NCBI GenBank assembly: GCA_013146195.2
Contig: CM028382.1
Location: 115,147,023-115,211,022 of the forward strand
Source: Codonopsis lanceolata
Taxonomy: Eukaryota > Streptophyta > Magnoliopsida > Asterales > Campanulaceae
Direction of reading: 5' to 3'
Length of the DNA stretch: 64,000 nt
Shown here: positions 1-13,500 of the stretch, piece by piece
Layout of the letters: the number at the start of each line of letters is the position of its first letter
How positions within the stretch are numbered: the stretch's first letter is position 1
The notes under the pieces: model-generated
The model's database searches: none
Told to the model about the DNA's origin: nothing
What the model saw: only the letters and a program-made list of their open reading frames with translations
Program-made: the position numbers and the translations under genes

Positions 1-258
1 AAGATGAAGTCCAAAAATGATAAACATAGGTTGTTGAAGCGAGTATCAAAGAAGACCACGGGTTACACTATAAGAAAATGAGTCAAAATGATAAATGAAT
101 CGGGCTAAAAATCGGGTAAAATGGTATCGAACCCACGGGTCGACCCAAATCCATCACAAACAACGTGGGTAAGAAGGAAGCGGGAATGCTCAGCACATTA
201 ATGAAACATTTCATTAATTGCTTTGAAGCCCTCCATCTTTCATATCGTACTCTGGTAC

Positions 259-1929
259 CCTCATTCTTTTAGAATTTGGCTATCGAAGTCCACAAGTACC
301 AAAACTTTACATTTTGATCATAAATCAACTTAAAACTTTGATTGACTTTATTTTTAATACAAAGTGACATTTTGTGATCAATAGTGACACATTAAAGGTA
401 AAAACGATACTTTTAAGGACAAAAATGACTTTTTGAAGGAAAAATATATATGATTACATTCATTAAAGATTCAAATCGAAACTTGTAGGGGCAAAAGTGA
501 CACGTTTAATGCTAAACGGTGATACTTTTGTCAACTGTGACGGTTTTCATTTAGAATGAAAAGGAATTTTTCTAAGACCAACGTGACACATTTAATGCTA
601 AAAATGACACTTATGAGACAAAAAGTAAAGCTTTTTTATAATGCAAAATTATACTTTTAATAGCAAAAGTGACACATTGAAAGCCGTGACACATCTAAGA
701 CAAAAAAAAAACACTTTTGATGATTTCCATGAATAATGTAAAGTGACACTACTAGGGCTAAAAGTGACACCCCATTTATAAACGTGAGTAGTGGCGTCGT
801 AATTTTCAAAATCTGAGAAATGTCACTGCATTTTGTGAATTTTGACTCATTTAACATGTATAGATCTATTTTACTCATTAATACCGTCATACACAAATTT
901 TGCCAATTAATTCTCCCAGCAACATTCTTTAGAACAAATAGTTGCCTTCTAAATTTCCATCAGTCACTTGCAACTGGTTTGAGCCATAGGGGTAAAATGC
1001 AATTATCGTCTTTTCTTCCCCTCAATGGTCGATAAAGAAGTTAAAATATGATGTTTCAAAATCAAGTTTGGGTAGTTGACATATTTTTGCTTATTCTCGG
1101 AGAATGTTATAATCATAACTAGCTTTACACATGTGCGTTAAACACATATAAATATATCATTTACAATTAAGTTATAATCTATTCAAACGAAAACAAAAAA
1201 CTATTAAAAGAACAATATATTACTTCAATGAATAACCAAATATCATTTGATCAAAATTAAATTATCTAATTTTAAGGATGATCCCATTTTCAATAGCTAA
1301 GATGAACTCAGATTCTTTTTTTATAGCCAAGCTTGATTAATAGCCAAGCTTGATTAATACAATCATTTTACTACCTTCATTAAACGTGGCATCTCGTGTA
1401 GGTAACTAACGCAGGCACATGAAGTTGGATGTGGTTGGCACATGAACATGTAGATGCATGTACATAATAGTTACGAAAATTTTAAGAAAAAAGATAGTAT
1501 ACTCATCTTTTTCTCTCAGCAATGGGAAAACTTGGCATAGTCGTTGCACAAAAGTAGAAATTCAGCATTATAAAATGTAGAACATGAATCATCTATATAT
1601 ATATAAAGCCTGGGTAGTCTAAAAATAGTAATTTTTCGCCAAAAATTGCATCTCTAAAATAGTAACCCCTATTTATAACAAACATTTAATGAATTCTATT
1701 AAATAATACAAATTTAAATACATATAACTCTTATAACTCCTTGAAACTAGAGTTTAGGAACCAGAACCATTGCATTCATTGCTTTGTTATCCAAACACAA
1801 CCTTTTATGCATACAACCGTTCGTTTTCCATTGTTGCCAAATAAACTTCAGAAAAATCATAGATGACTTTGCGCAAGAAATTTCACTGAAAGGAATCACA
1901 AATACTCACAATTAATTCTAACTGAATGA

Positions 1930-2003
<74 letters not shown>

Positions 2004-4538
2004 TTTATTTATAAATTTTTTTGTCTACTTCACCAGATTAAAAGTTATTAAAACAAATATTTTCAATGAAATCACAAAAACTCACAATTCATTATAACTA
2101 CATGAAATATATGAATATTTTTTTGTCTATATCATCGGATCAAAATTCTTAAAAGAAATATTATGAACAAAATTACAAATACTCATTATTGATATTAAAT
2201 ATATGATTGACCAACAAAAATATATAGATTTGAAATTTTGTTGTCCATTTCATCATATTCAAAATTTAAAAATCATCAAAAGTTCATCTAAAACACGAAT
2301 GCACATGATTAATTATAAATGACTGACAGATCTAAAAAATATATCGATTTGAAATAAATAAAATTTAACAAATACTTCAAGTAACAAGAACTATATAATG
2401 GTAAATAACAAAACGAAACAAACAATATTGCAACATAATTTTTCCTCTAACAAAGAGGAAATATTTCGAAAGTGCAAAGTTACCTCTCTTTAAAAAAAAA
2501 TGAACCGACCATTTAATCATGAACAAATTGATTTGTCGTTGTGTTCAAAAAGTAATCAGATTTACATCAAATTGTAGAGTGCCTAAGTAATCACACTTGG
2601 AAAGTTACCTTGATGATCCCCTTTTATAGAGTTCTATACATAAATACTCTAAAACGATGTCGTTTTAATATCCGTGAGTGAGGCGAAGTAACAAAGCCAA
2701 GAGATTAAATTTTTCTTTTTAATTGTTATTGATTATTGATATTGAAATAAGTTATAAACAGGCTTAAATCAGTACAAATAGAATTATTTGAGTCAATTTT
2801 CAATCGATCATCGTCAATTAAATTTGATTTGAGTAAGTTTTGTCATTCAATTAATATGTGTCGGGTTATGAACACGTCAGACCCATTTATATTTTTTGTC
2901 TTTTAAGGGTTTGAAAAGAATATAGTGAAAATTGGGTCGGTCTATTTTGACAGATATTCAACCGCTGTCCACTATGTTTTTTTAATCGAAAAAAAACATT
3001 TTTGATATGAAAGGACGAGTATACCTTTAATGAATCAGACACGTTTGCGATAAGCATCAGTTCATACATTGCCATGCATGATTCAAAATTGTGTAATTGT
3101 CATTCTCATTCCATAGTAGTGCATCACGATTTTAAATCGATGCCCCACGTTCAAACTGGTCTATTTCCAATTCATAACGATGCATTACGATTCTAAATTA
3201 ATGCATTGTGAATTCAAATCGACGTATCACTACTAAAAATCCATACACTGTGATACATATTTTTTGTATTTTCATTTTAATTATTTATTTAATTTTCATA
3301 AATTGCAGTTATTCCAATTTATTTATTTTATTATTGTTAATCAACTGACACATATATTTCTTTATTTTCATATTAATTTTTAATCAAATGAATCAAATGA
3401 TATTTTTCTATTTATTGAAATAATCTCTTCTTTTAGTTTTGTTTTTTATCTTCATTTTGCTTGATTATAATTTAACTGAGTATAATTTGATTGAAAAGTA
3501 TATATGTCCGTGCGTTAAAACTAGTTAAATAGTAATAGCATAGTGGGCAAAACAAAGTATGTGATGAAAAGTTAAGATACCTTAAATGGAGTTAGTCATG
3601 TGTATTTTATATAAAGACTAGTTAGATTCCAAGATAATGTTAGTAGTTTCAATGAACTAGTTAATAAATACATGACTATTAGAAAATTGTGTTAACAAAC
3701 TTGTGTTCCCAATGCATCGCGAGTTATTGATATTAGACAAATAAAACTTTCTATTTATGCCAAATGATTTTAGGCGGGAAACTGTGTTATTTAGCAGACC
3801 TGTCATTATATATGTATAGATTGTCAAAAAATTACATATTTTAGCATTTTCGATGTTCTTATATTTTTTAAAAGAGGGTCTCCTATAAAAACAGTCTTAC
3901 ATGTCAAAATTCAGAAATCTCACGCCACCCCGCAGCTTTTGAAAATTACAGTGTCACCCCTCACGTTTATAAATGAAAAATATCACTTTTTATTAGTGTG
4001 ATAAAAGTGTCTCTTTTTACCATTAAATGTGTTATGTTTGGCCCTAGAAGTGCACTTTACATATTTAATAGAAATTATCACTTTTGCTTTTTTTTTTTTA
4101 AGTGTCACTTTGCATTATAAATGAAAATCGTCACTTTTGGCTTTGAAAGTGTCACTTTATATCAATAGAAGTGTTATTTTTAATATTAAATGTGTCACTT
4201 TTGGTCATAAAAATATCACTTTGCATTATAAATAAAAACTGTTACCGTTAGTTTGAAAGTGTCACTTTTATAAATAAATATGTCACATTTTAGCATTAAA
4301 AATATCACTTTTAGCTCTGTAAGTGTCATTTTGGATTTTGATGAAAATTATCACATTTTCCACTCAAAAAGTAACACTTTTCCCATTAAATATCACTTTT
4401 GATCACAAAGGGACATTTTGCACTAAAAATTATGTTAATTAAGTTGATTTATGACTACAATGTAAAGTCTAGGTACAAAGAGACTTCGATAACAAAGTTT
4501 GGAAAGAGAGAGGTCAACAGACCAATTAGAAGGGTGAG
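259..4538. mobile_element. Long-inverted-repeat (foldback/MULE-like) element, non-coding
   Basis: The arms at about 270-835 and 3,905-4,530 are inverted copies. For example, the left arm has TATCGAAGTC then ACTTTACATT and CATAAATCAACTT, and the reverse complement of the right arm has the same words in the same order. The inner ends share CATTTATAAACGTGAG and TAATTTTCAAAA. Both arms are full of degenerate AAAGTGACAC-type motifs. The 3-kb spacer has no transposase-like ORF. The outer ends are uncertain. TTCATTAAT occurs at 210-218 and 4,539-4,547 and might be a 9-bp target duplication, but the left arm alignment seems to stop some 40 bp inside it. Confidence 0.6.
1933..2000. repeat. (AT)n microsatellite
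   Basis: An uninterrupted AT dinucleotide run of about 68 bp lies in the spacer of the long-inverted-repeat element. Confidence 0.97.
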
Positions 4539-4547
4539 TTCATTAAT

Positions 4548-6064
4548 ACGGTGACAAGTTCAGATAAATCAAAATCTAATTTAAGATAAAGTAAACATTT
4601 TACTTATTTTCGTAAAAGGATAACTAACTACTCCTTTGTCCAAAAATAAGTGTTCCTAAAATGAATATCCTTATATCTTTTTATAATATCCTTGTTTTAA
4701 GTGTTAGAAATAAAATACTCCTTCTTATTGATTTGAATTTATTAAAGGATACACGAGGGTATTAAAAAAAATCCACTGAGAGACTAAAAAAATCTTAAAT
4801 TTGAAAAAAAAACTATTATTTTAAGATAAAAAATTAGATAAGACAGTTTTACGGGTATTTTATGTAAGACGGATTTCCCTGACCCAACCGACTGTCTGTT
4901 GCCAAGTTGAGCTGTAAGAAAAAGTGAAGCTCCGTCTTACGAATTAAGATCCATAAAACAGTCTCACAAGAGACCTGCTCTTATGGCCATATCAATTATA
5001 CTTGAATTTTTGTTGGTGAAAGTTGAAATTTAAATATCAACAATAAAAATGAACAACTGAATAATTTTGTCAAGATATATATAGTTTTATTCAATTTTAC
5101 GTTGAAAGATCAAATTACGATATTTTTTATGGGTTCAAATTGTCAATTTTAAGTTGAAAGGTAATATTATGAAATCTTGTATGGATCCAAAAGATAATAC
5201 GGTACACTGGATTGAGGGTTAGCCTACACTCTCTCGACTTGCAGTTTATCGCAAGGTAGAAAATCATGTAATCTTAGGGATAGAGCTTCAAAATAAATAA
5301 ATAAAATATAAATCATGGACATTTCTAGCCATATCAGTGGCACAGTAATAACCGAAAAAGTACATATACGAGCTCTCAATTCATTAATGAATGACAGATA
5401 TATCCTTCAAAGCAGAAGAATGATATTCCAATCTCCCTTGTGACCAAAGAACTGGAAGCAAATTATTTGTCTGAAAAGGGATAGCCCGTCAAATTCATTG
5501 GTCAAACTCAAAAGTGTAAATATTTAATAGAATGATTTTATTAGTATTTTACTATAAGCTAGGCTAACAACAAACCAATATCTACTGTCTACACCTTAAT
5601 TCTCTATCTACACTTCACTTATTTTACCAATTTTCTAATTTTACTTTTTACAACCATCCTAACTTCCTATTTTACCCTTTTAAATGTCCCACCCCCTCAT
5701 CTTATTCTACACCGCAATTCTATCTACACCCCATCCATTTAATTCATCAACCAACCTCCATCCACCCAATCATTTTAACCAACCTAACAAGCACGTGATT
5801 TTGAAAAAAATTAAACATTTGGTGCACAACAGGAGAAATGTGATTTCATAGTATAGAAAATAAAAATTAAATATAAACATAAATATTTGGTGAACAACAA
5901 ACACATGATTGCATAGCATGGAAAATAAAAAATAAACATAAACACAAATTACGCTAATGATGCAGAAGTTGGTTGAGAATTCTTCAATGGGGGGGGGGGG
6001 ATGGGAGAGCACCAAATTTTGTATTAATGTTTGACCCATATTTTGCATTACGTTAGATTTGAAA
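4548..6064. other. Intergenic AT-rich stretch, no gene seen
   Basis: ORFs here are short and low-complexity. A Stowaway-like terminus (ACTCCTTTGTCCAAAAATAAG) occurs at about 4,629 without a clear partner. A run of ten or more G lies near 5,990. Confidence 0.5.
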
Positions 6065-6268
6065 ATAGGTTGTGCGACCCTGGTTTTGGTATATAGAAGG
6101 AGGTGTGTACGACCATAACTTGATGCACAGAAAGAGGTGTATGCGACAGACGTGTGGTGTACGACCGGAGGACTGTGCGGCAGCCATGTGGTGCACGACA
6201 GGAGGACTGTGCGACAGACACGTGGTGCACAACATGAGGAACGTGCAACACACCAGAGCCACACAAAC
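6065..6268. repeat. 34-bp tandem repeat, about 5-6 degenerate units
   Basis: Units of exactly 34 bp begin at about 6,099, 6,133, 6,167 and 6,201, with degenerate partial units on both sides. The two best units share GGAGGACTGTGCG at their start and GTGGTGCACRACA at their end. Local GC content is well above the flanks. Overlapping ORFs on both strands arise from the repeat and are not taken as genes. Confidence 0.8.
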
Positions 6269-7349
6269 AGAGGAACAACAATTATTTTTTTAAAATATTT
6301 AATATGTAATTAGAATATGTGTGGTGTAAGTAGAATATATTCACATTTTATATAATGATCTATATTATAAAACAACTATGTAATTGACTAGGGTTATTCA
6401 GAGGTTGATATTAAATTATCTTAAAAAATTTAACGGTTGATATTCGCCCTCACATTCACATGTGTGAGTAGTTATCCATTTTTAACTCCCTATTTTTTTT
6501 CTCTCTATATTACAAGTCACCCCCTATAATTAATATTATGAGTATTCACTTTTTTTTCTTCTCCCCATCTTTTATCTTCATATTACAAAATCACACCCTG
6601 CGATTAATCTTCTGAACAGTCATCCCTTATAAAACATCAATCCCTCAACTATCACTTGAAGCAATATACCCCTTAACTATAACATTTTTTTAAATCGCAC
6701 CTTCTATTTAGGCACTGCCATTTCAATTAACGAAATCAAGCACCGTGCCATAGACATGAACATAAAAATCTAGTATTATTATAATTAACAAGTAGTGGGG
6801 TGTAGAAAGAAATTATCAAGGTGCATTTAGCATAATGATGTTTTTTTATGCAAGGGCATTTTTGTAATTTTCTTTAATTTGGGAGTGTAGAGAATACATT
6901 GTGTGGTTAGCCCTTTTACACTAGGGGTGACAATTCTTACTATTGTGTCGTATTCGTACTTCATTATCGTGTTTTCATATTATATATTTTATTTGATCAT
7001 AAATATAACAATATATATTATTTTGAATATATTAACAATTTCGTGTCTTTCGTGTCGTGTTTCGTATTATTTAATGTCGTGCTGGGCTTATCGTGCCATT
7101 TATCTCTATCATCATGCTTTATAATCATGTCGTTTTGGATCGTATCGTATCTTACCAGATATTGCCTCCCCTATTTCATCTCAAGTGTTTTCAGATCACA
7201 CTCTGCTTACTCATTTAAAGCATCTATCCACAATATCCAAGCCCCCTAAATTTTCGTTGCATTCTTCCCCGTCATTGAATCTAACCCCCAAGAGTCAAGA
7301 TCCAGCCTACAATGACCAACTCTCTGCTGAGTGCTGACTTTGTTTTCTT
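6269..7349. other. Intergenic stretch upstream of PIEZO, with a possible decayed hAT end
   Basis: No gene is seen. At about 6,922 the sequence CTAGGGGTGACAATTC, followed by repeated CGTGTCGTGTTTCGT-type words to about 7,170, looks like one end of a hAT-type element. A second end was not found. The last 300 bp may include promoter sequence. Confidence 0.35.
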
Positions 7350-7539
7350 TTGACTGTTAGTTATATATATATATATATACATTTTTAAGGGGGGTCTCAT
7401 TATCTTGGGGGAGAATTTAGTTCGTGAAGAAGAAAACGGGGGCTTTTCGCGAATTCGGTTCTCGTAATTTCCATGGAAAGTAGTGAATGATTGAATGTTA
7501 GAGTGGTGGTATGAATTGATTTCTCAAAAGAAGCAAACT
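7350..7539 (+). promoter_or_regulatory. Putative PIEZO core promoter and 5' leader with short upstream ORFs
   Basis: A (TA)n stretch at about 7,361-7,380 could act as a TATA region, but it is a simple repeat, so this is weak. The stretch before the start codon holds several upstream ATGs: 7,473 (five codons then stop), 7,487 (four codons then stop), and 7,495, which is in frame with the main ATG at 7,540 and would add 15 residues. The main start is preferred because the protein beginning MGRFLTGF matches the conserved family N-terminus. The transcription start is not visible from sequence. Confidence 0.45.
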
Positions 7540-7588
7540 ATGGGGAGATTTCTTACTGGGTTTTTGTTACCTTTGCTGCTGTTTACAG
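7540..7588 (+). CDS. PIEZO1: PIEZO exon 1
   Basis: The exon encodes MGRFLTGFLLPLLLFT plus one base (phase 1) and ends at CAG|GTATGA. It gives the start of the first membrane helix, completed by exon 2 more than 14 kb downstream. The start is chosen because this N-terminus is conserved in plant PIEZO proteins. Confidence 0.9.
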
Positions 7589-10500
7589 GTATGAATTGAA
7601 ATTTGTATTTGTGTATGTGTTTAGGTTTCGTTTTTTGATTTCGTTCGTTAATTGCGTCGATATAACCATGTTAAGTGAGGAAGAGTGTAATTTGCTTTAA
7701 AGGTACTATTTGTTTTGGGATAAACATTGGTGTTTTTGTCCTGGGAATAAAATGAAGACATTGTATGTACCGGTGAAATTGAAAGCCTGATTATTTTCGA
7801 TGACGTGAAGGGGAGAATGTCCATGGTTTTGGCTTTAAACTCATTTAAGTAGATTACTTCCATTGGGTTTTCTGTAGTAGACTGACAATGTTTTAGAGTG
7901 TTATCATCTACATGTTGAATGGGGAATTGATTTTACATACTTGAAAACTTAACTTTTCCGAGTCATGAAACCTGATTTACAAGTTCAAGTTGGAGTCAGT
8001 ATTTGGGTTTGCACATATATCTTTTTTTGGGGGTAAGAATTTTTTCCTGAAAAGTGAAGAAAAGAACCCTAAATAAATAAGTAAAAGATTGATCTGTCTA
8101 TCCATTAGTGTAGCACTGTTCTAATGTTCGGTCCATCCCAACTGCCAAGGCAGTGGTGGTTCATTATTGATGAAGGCACCTTAAACATTGTAGGTAAAGC
8201 AGCTTTAGCAACTGAGCACCTTTTTGGATTATCGTTTTTTGGAAAAGAAATTTTTATTTTTTCTCGTACAAGCGATATTCCTGTTATCTGCTGATAAGGA
8301 AAATATCTATTATCCTGGGTGCTTTGGGTTAAGGAGTCCATAGGTAATCCACCTCTCAGTTTGTAAATGGTTATCAATTGGGCGACGGTGTTTGTGTTTA
8401 TATAAACAATATGATCAAGGTTAGCTGATTGCCACTGTTTGGAGCATGATTTAATAATGCTCAAAACAAACCATTCTATGACCATCCTAAAGTTTCACGA
8501 TGGTATTTAAAATAGCAATGCGGGGGTATGGGTTTCATATTTTGTAATCTCTAAAACTGATCCTCGAGGCATAAGTTTAGGAATCCAAAGTAGATATTCG
8601 CTTGTAGGACTGCATATGTTTTATATTATGTATATTAGCATTAAACAGATAATTTTTGAGCATTGTCAGGATGATAGGGGTATGAGATATTGGTGCAGTA
8701 CAGTATGGGATCAAGGATGTATGTATCTGTGGGTTTACTTTTCTTAATAGATATGAAAATAAGTTACAAGTTCACAGCATCAGAAATGGTTGTGTCGCCA
8801 AAACTTTAAAAACATAACAGGACCAAAATAGGTATCTGCTTTAAAAAAACTACATTATCTTACCGTATGCTTGCAGATGATATGGTCCATGTTTGTGATT
8901 GTGGGACTTGATTATGAAAATTTTGGTTTCAACTTTCATCAAACTAGGTTAGTTTAGGTTTGTTAAAAGATAAAAGGGATATTTGGTGTAAATCAGGGGA
9001 CCAAGAATGTGTTTATCAGTGTGGAAATCAAGGCCCCGGTCAAAGTGGCCTTCTTTTTCTGGGTGGCTGCATATGAAGCGATCTTAACAGGAGATACTTA
9101 CATGTTCGGAAGAAGATTTATGGTAATTGGTGTTAGATGTGTAAGAGTGACGGGGAGAGTGTCAACCATCTCTTGTTGCATTGTCCGATAGATAGGGAGT
9201 TATGGGTTTTTATCCTCAATTTGTTCCAGTTGTCTGGTGTTATGCCTAGCTCAGTTAGAAAAATTCTCCTCAATTTAGAAGGAGGAATAGCTTTTGGGAC
9301 GCAGCTCCGTTGGTAGTTTGTTGGATGGTTTGGAGGGAAAGGAATCCTAGTGTTTTTTAGAACTTAGAGATAAGTGTTGATAGGTTAAAGGAGTCGACTC
9401 TTCAAACTCTGTTCTTTTGGTGCGGGGAATCGGTCCCGTTGGGAGTTTCTCCTTTTGTAGAGTTTGTTAACAGTATTACTGGTTATTTGTTGTGGAGTAG
9501 TTAGTATACTCCTTGTGTACATAGGACGCATCATTTGTTTTGACGCTTTGTTTTATACATTCTTACTTATCAAAAAGTGTTTATATGTTTCCAAACAACT
9601 TGGTCCTTGGTTGTAACCTTGATTATGGAAATCTTAGTTTAGACCTTTATTAAACTACATTAGAGAGTAGGGTTGTATAGGATTGGAGAGATGGCCCAAC
9701 AATGTATGTCAGATTGTAAGACTCACTATCTCATTGGACTTTTACAAAACACATGATGTGAACCCAAGAACGGTTACAAAGAAACTAACCAACCTTTGAC
9801 TCTTGAAGTGCGGAAACGAACAATAATCAATGAACAACACAAATAGAACGAAAGATAATATGAGTTTCCCTCATCCCTAGGGCGGATATACCACTTCTTA
9901 GAATCTTGGAGTGCACCTTCAACCCACCAATCACAATTGATTAGGAACCAAAAGCACGTGATCACTGACAAGTTTGCATCTCAATCAACAAACCTGATAA
10001 AATTGAAAGAAACAAGAAACCCTAATGCAAGGAATTTCTCAAACTCACAATTTATGTGAACAATTGAAATTAATCCAATCAATTTTATAAAATCTCTAAA
10101 CTCCCAATTACGATGGTTGGGATGTCTTTATATAGGCTACACACCCTAAAATAATTAAAGATGTATTAAAGAAAGCTTAAATTAAATATGGAAACAAAAA
10201 CCCCCAATTTAAAAAGGGTAAAAAAGTACTATCCAAAACAAAAGAATATATATATATATATTTTTTGCGTTATAGTGCGACACACTCTTGGCAGACGCAA
10301 GAAAGGGTGCAAGTTTCCAGAACCTTGCACAATGGCCCTTATGTCTGTAGAGTTTATTCTAAGTTTCATAATTTTCACTTTGACCCCCTGTATTTGTGAA
10401 ACATAAATCTTGGTCTCTTGGATCACATCAACACATTAGCTACATGGAAAAATAGGACAGGCTTTGGATGCCAAAATTGGAACTTGCGGATCCTGGACAA

Positions 10501-13500
10501 GCGATCAAGTTCTTTGGGTCCAAGAGAAAGTGTCCTAGGTGGATTTAGATTATTATTGTTGTGATGTTATTGTTAGTGGTTTTTTAATAGTTGGTAACCC
10601 TTGTCCTATTAGTATTAGGAGTAGTAGTTGTTGTAGTAGATGTAAATAACAATGTAATCTCTCAAAGTTAATTAGATTTGAATTTTATTGTGAAATAATC
10701 TTTTGAGCTTGTGTGTGTTTTGACTGATTCCTTGTGAAGGTAGGCTCTTCTCTTTGTTCTTCTTTATTGTCGTAAATTATTATTTTGATCTCCTCCCATT
10801 CTGCATGAACACCGCTCACACGTGGAGAGGTAAACCATGTGCCGCACTAGGTGCACAATTCTAACAGGGTGGCAACTGTGCACTAGCAATACTGGTGGAA
10901 ACAAATGCCTTATATCATGGTGAATAACCAACATGTGTGGTTTAAACAAAGGGCCCAACAACGTTTATCATAATTTAACAAGGTTGAATGTTATTGCATT
11001 AGATTAGGGTTCGTACATTGGGTTCGATTTTGGAAAATTATAGTTTTGATTTTCTTGAAAAATCTGGTGGATATTTCTTGGATCTATTTTTTACTTTTTA
11101 AAATTGTTAGATGTGCAAAGGCTGCACGTCTAGAAGTATCCTAGGCGCTTATCCATTATATGTACTACCTGTTTAGTTTGGAGTTCCCATGTTTAAATAG
11201 TGTGAATTAGCCAGAATAATCCTAAGTTACTGCCCATTGTCCTGGTTAATGAACGATGAACCCTTTAATAATCTGTCTGGCTTGAGACATGTTGGCAGCA
11301 TAATCACATTATGGTGACATTCCCTATAGTTATCTTCAAGTTCGTCTCTGCACCCCCCCAGCCAATAATGTTTATGTAGGAAGTGCGAAATCCAGGACTC
11401 AGAGGGAGTGCAGCCCTGGGGAAGCTATTAGCAGGACTCCATGTTACTGTATCCATTCTCTTAGGGAGTGCGAAATCCATTTAGTGGAATTGCTTATATA
11501 ATTGAAGAAAGGACTCAGAGTTTCTTTTGGTGGTTCCTGTTGCCATTGTGGTATTGGTTGTGACTGTCAATAACTTACTGCCAATTATCTTGGGAATTCG
11601 TATTGCCTTGTGTTTCACAGAGGGGAGGGGAGGAAGAAAGGAGTTCGTCGCCGGTTGAGAAAGCGAATTTGGTGCAGAAGGAGGGTGTATCTCTCACGAG
11701 TAATAAGCAGGTGGGAAAGAGAGGGAGCAGTAAGTCAGGCTATTTCAGAGGTATAGATAGAGGAGTGGGGCCGAGCACATGGGCCAGAAGAATTCAAAAT
11801 TCAAATCCCAAAAGCAAAATGACGTAGCTAGGGCTAAGGTTTCAGGTGATATGGACAAGGCAGGGAAAGCTGGTATTAGGGTTGGGATCAACAATAAGGG
11901 GAGTGGGCCAAATAGAGGCCCATTTAAAAGGCAAGGAAGGGGTAAGGCAGTTTGGCCCCGTATTCAATCCAAATGGATAGAGACCCATGAGAAGGTGGTC
12001 ACAGTGGGTAAGATTTCTGGGCCTTTCAAGTCTAATCTCACCTCAGATCCAGCTCGTAGAATGGGCAAAGGTGGTGGGTCGAGAGTGAAGGAAGACCCAA
12101 TTATTATTGAGGATAGAAATTGGGGATCAACACATCCTTTGCTTTGTCGAGTTCTTGCTGGTGAGACTGGACAACTTTGAGTGCTTTGATAGCGAGTGGT
12201 CGACTGGTCGTCGACATTGCAGACCGATACGGAGATGGAGCATAGGGGGGATACGTAAGAGAATTGCGAAGCCGATAGGGAGGATAACTCGACTCAGGCT
12301 CTTCCAAATGGAGGGACCGAGGAGTGCTGTTGTGAAGAGACGCAGTCTATTCCTAAGGGTGATCGGACTGAGGAGTTAAGGGAAGTCTTGACAAAGGAAC
12401 CTATTTGTTGTACCCCTCTCACGACTATTCGTCCACATGCAGTAAGTGAGGCAGAGATGCTGTGCAATGGTTTGACGCAGGGGGAAGAGTTTCTGAACCT
12501 ACCCCAATTTCGATGGTAAGGCCAGAATCTGTGTGCGAGCCTGTTTGTGGGATGGAAGGAAGGGAGGTTCAGAATAGGGATGTAAATGAATCGAATATCA
12601 CAATATTCGATTCGTATTCGTGAAACTATCAGAGTATTCGTATTCGTATTCGTTTGTTATTCTAATATTAAAATTGATTCGTATTTGATTCGAAATTGAT
12701 ATTCCAATTATTCAATATTATTCGAGTATTCAATTCGAATAATATATAACAAAAATTCAATTCGAAATTTTAATTCCGACTTTTTTATACAAAATTTGTT
12801 TATCAAACAATGATTTGAGTATTCGATTCGATACTATTTAAATTTTCGATTCGAGTATTCGAATTTTCGAAAATTATCAATCCATAACATCCATAACATC
12901 AAAATTGAATGGTTCGTGATGCAAAAAAAAAAAAAATACTATAACAACTTTACAGAATCACAATTATAGGACAATAAATACAAGAAATCCAACAAATCCC
13001 ACCGTTAGCACACATTTTAAATCTAGAAGCCATAAACTGGAATTTACGTATTTTGAAAAGCCAACATTTACAAACAATATGCGACAAGAAATGCTTATGA
13101 AATCCCATAAACTGGAATGAAAACCCATTTTAAATCCCATAAACTGGAATCCCATCAGCACACATTCTCCAGCTTACGAAATCCCATAAACTGGAATGAA
13201 AATCCCTTTTAAGTCCCATAAACTGGAATCCCATCAGCACACATTCTCCAGCTTATGAAATCCCATAAACTGGAATCAAAATCCATTTTAAATCTAAAAG
13301 CCAACATTTACAAACAATATGCTACAAGAAATACCCCTATTCCGACTTATCCATCCTGCTACTTTCAAAAAGGGGATTTTTCCTCTTGTTGTGAATAGGG
13401 GCCCTTACTGAGACGGAGAAGAAAGAAACTACTTGAAAGAAGAAAGCTATTGGCACATCCTACCCGTAGCTCTTCATAGCTCTTTTTCCAATGCTTCCTT

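Noticed and set aside
6065..6268. Possible CRISPR array
   Set aside because: Units abut with no unique spacers, period is 34 bp without alternation, and the context is a plant chromosome; it is a minisatellite.
5770..6293. Overlapping ORFs on both strands (up to 164 codons) over the 34-bp repeat
   Set aside because: They exist in several frames at once, are low-complexity and Cys/His-rich because of the tandem repeat, and match no family.
8105..8485. 126-codon minus-strand ORF in intron 1
   Set aside because: No recognisable domain, composition like intron DNA, no promoter or splice context.
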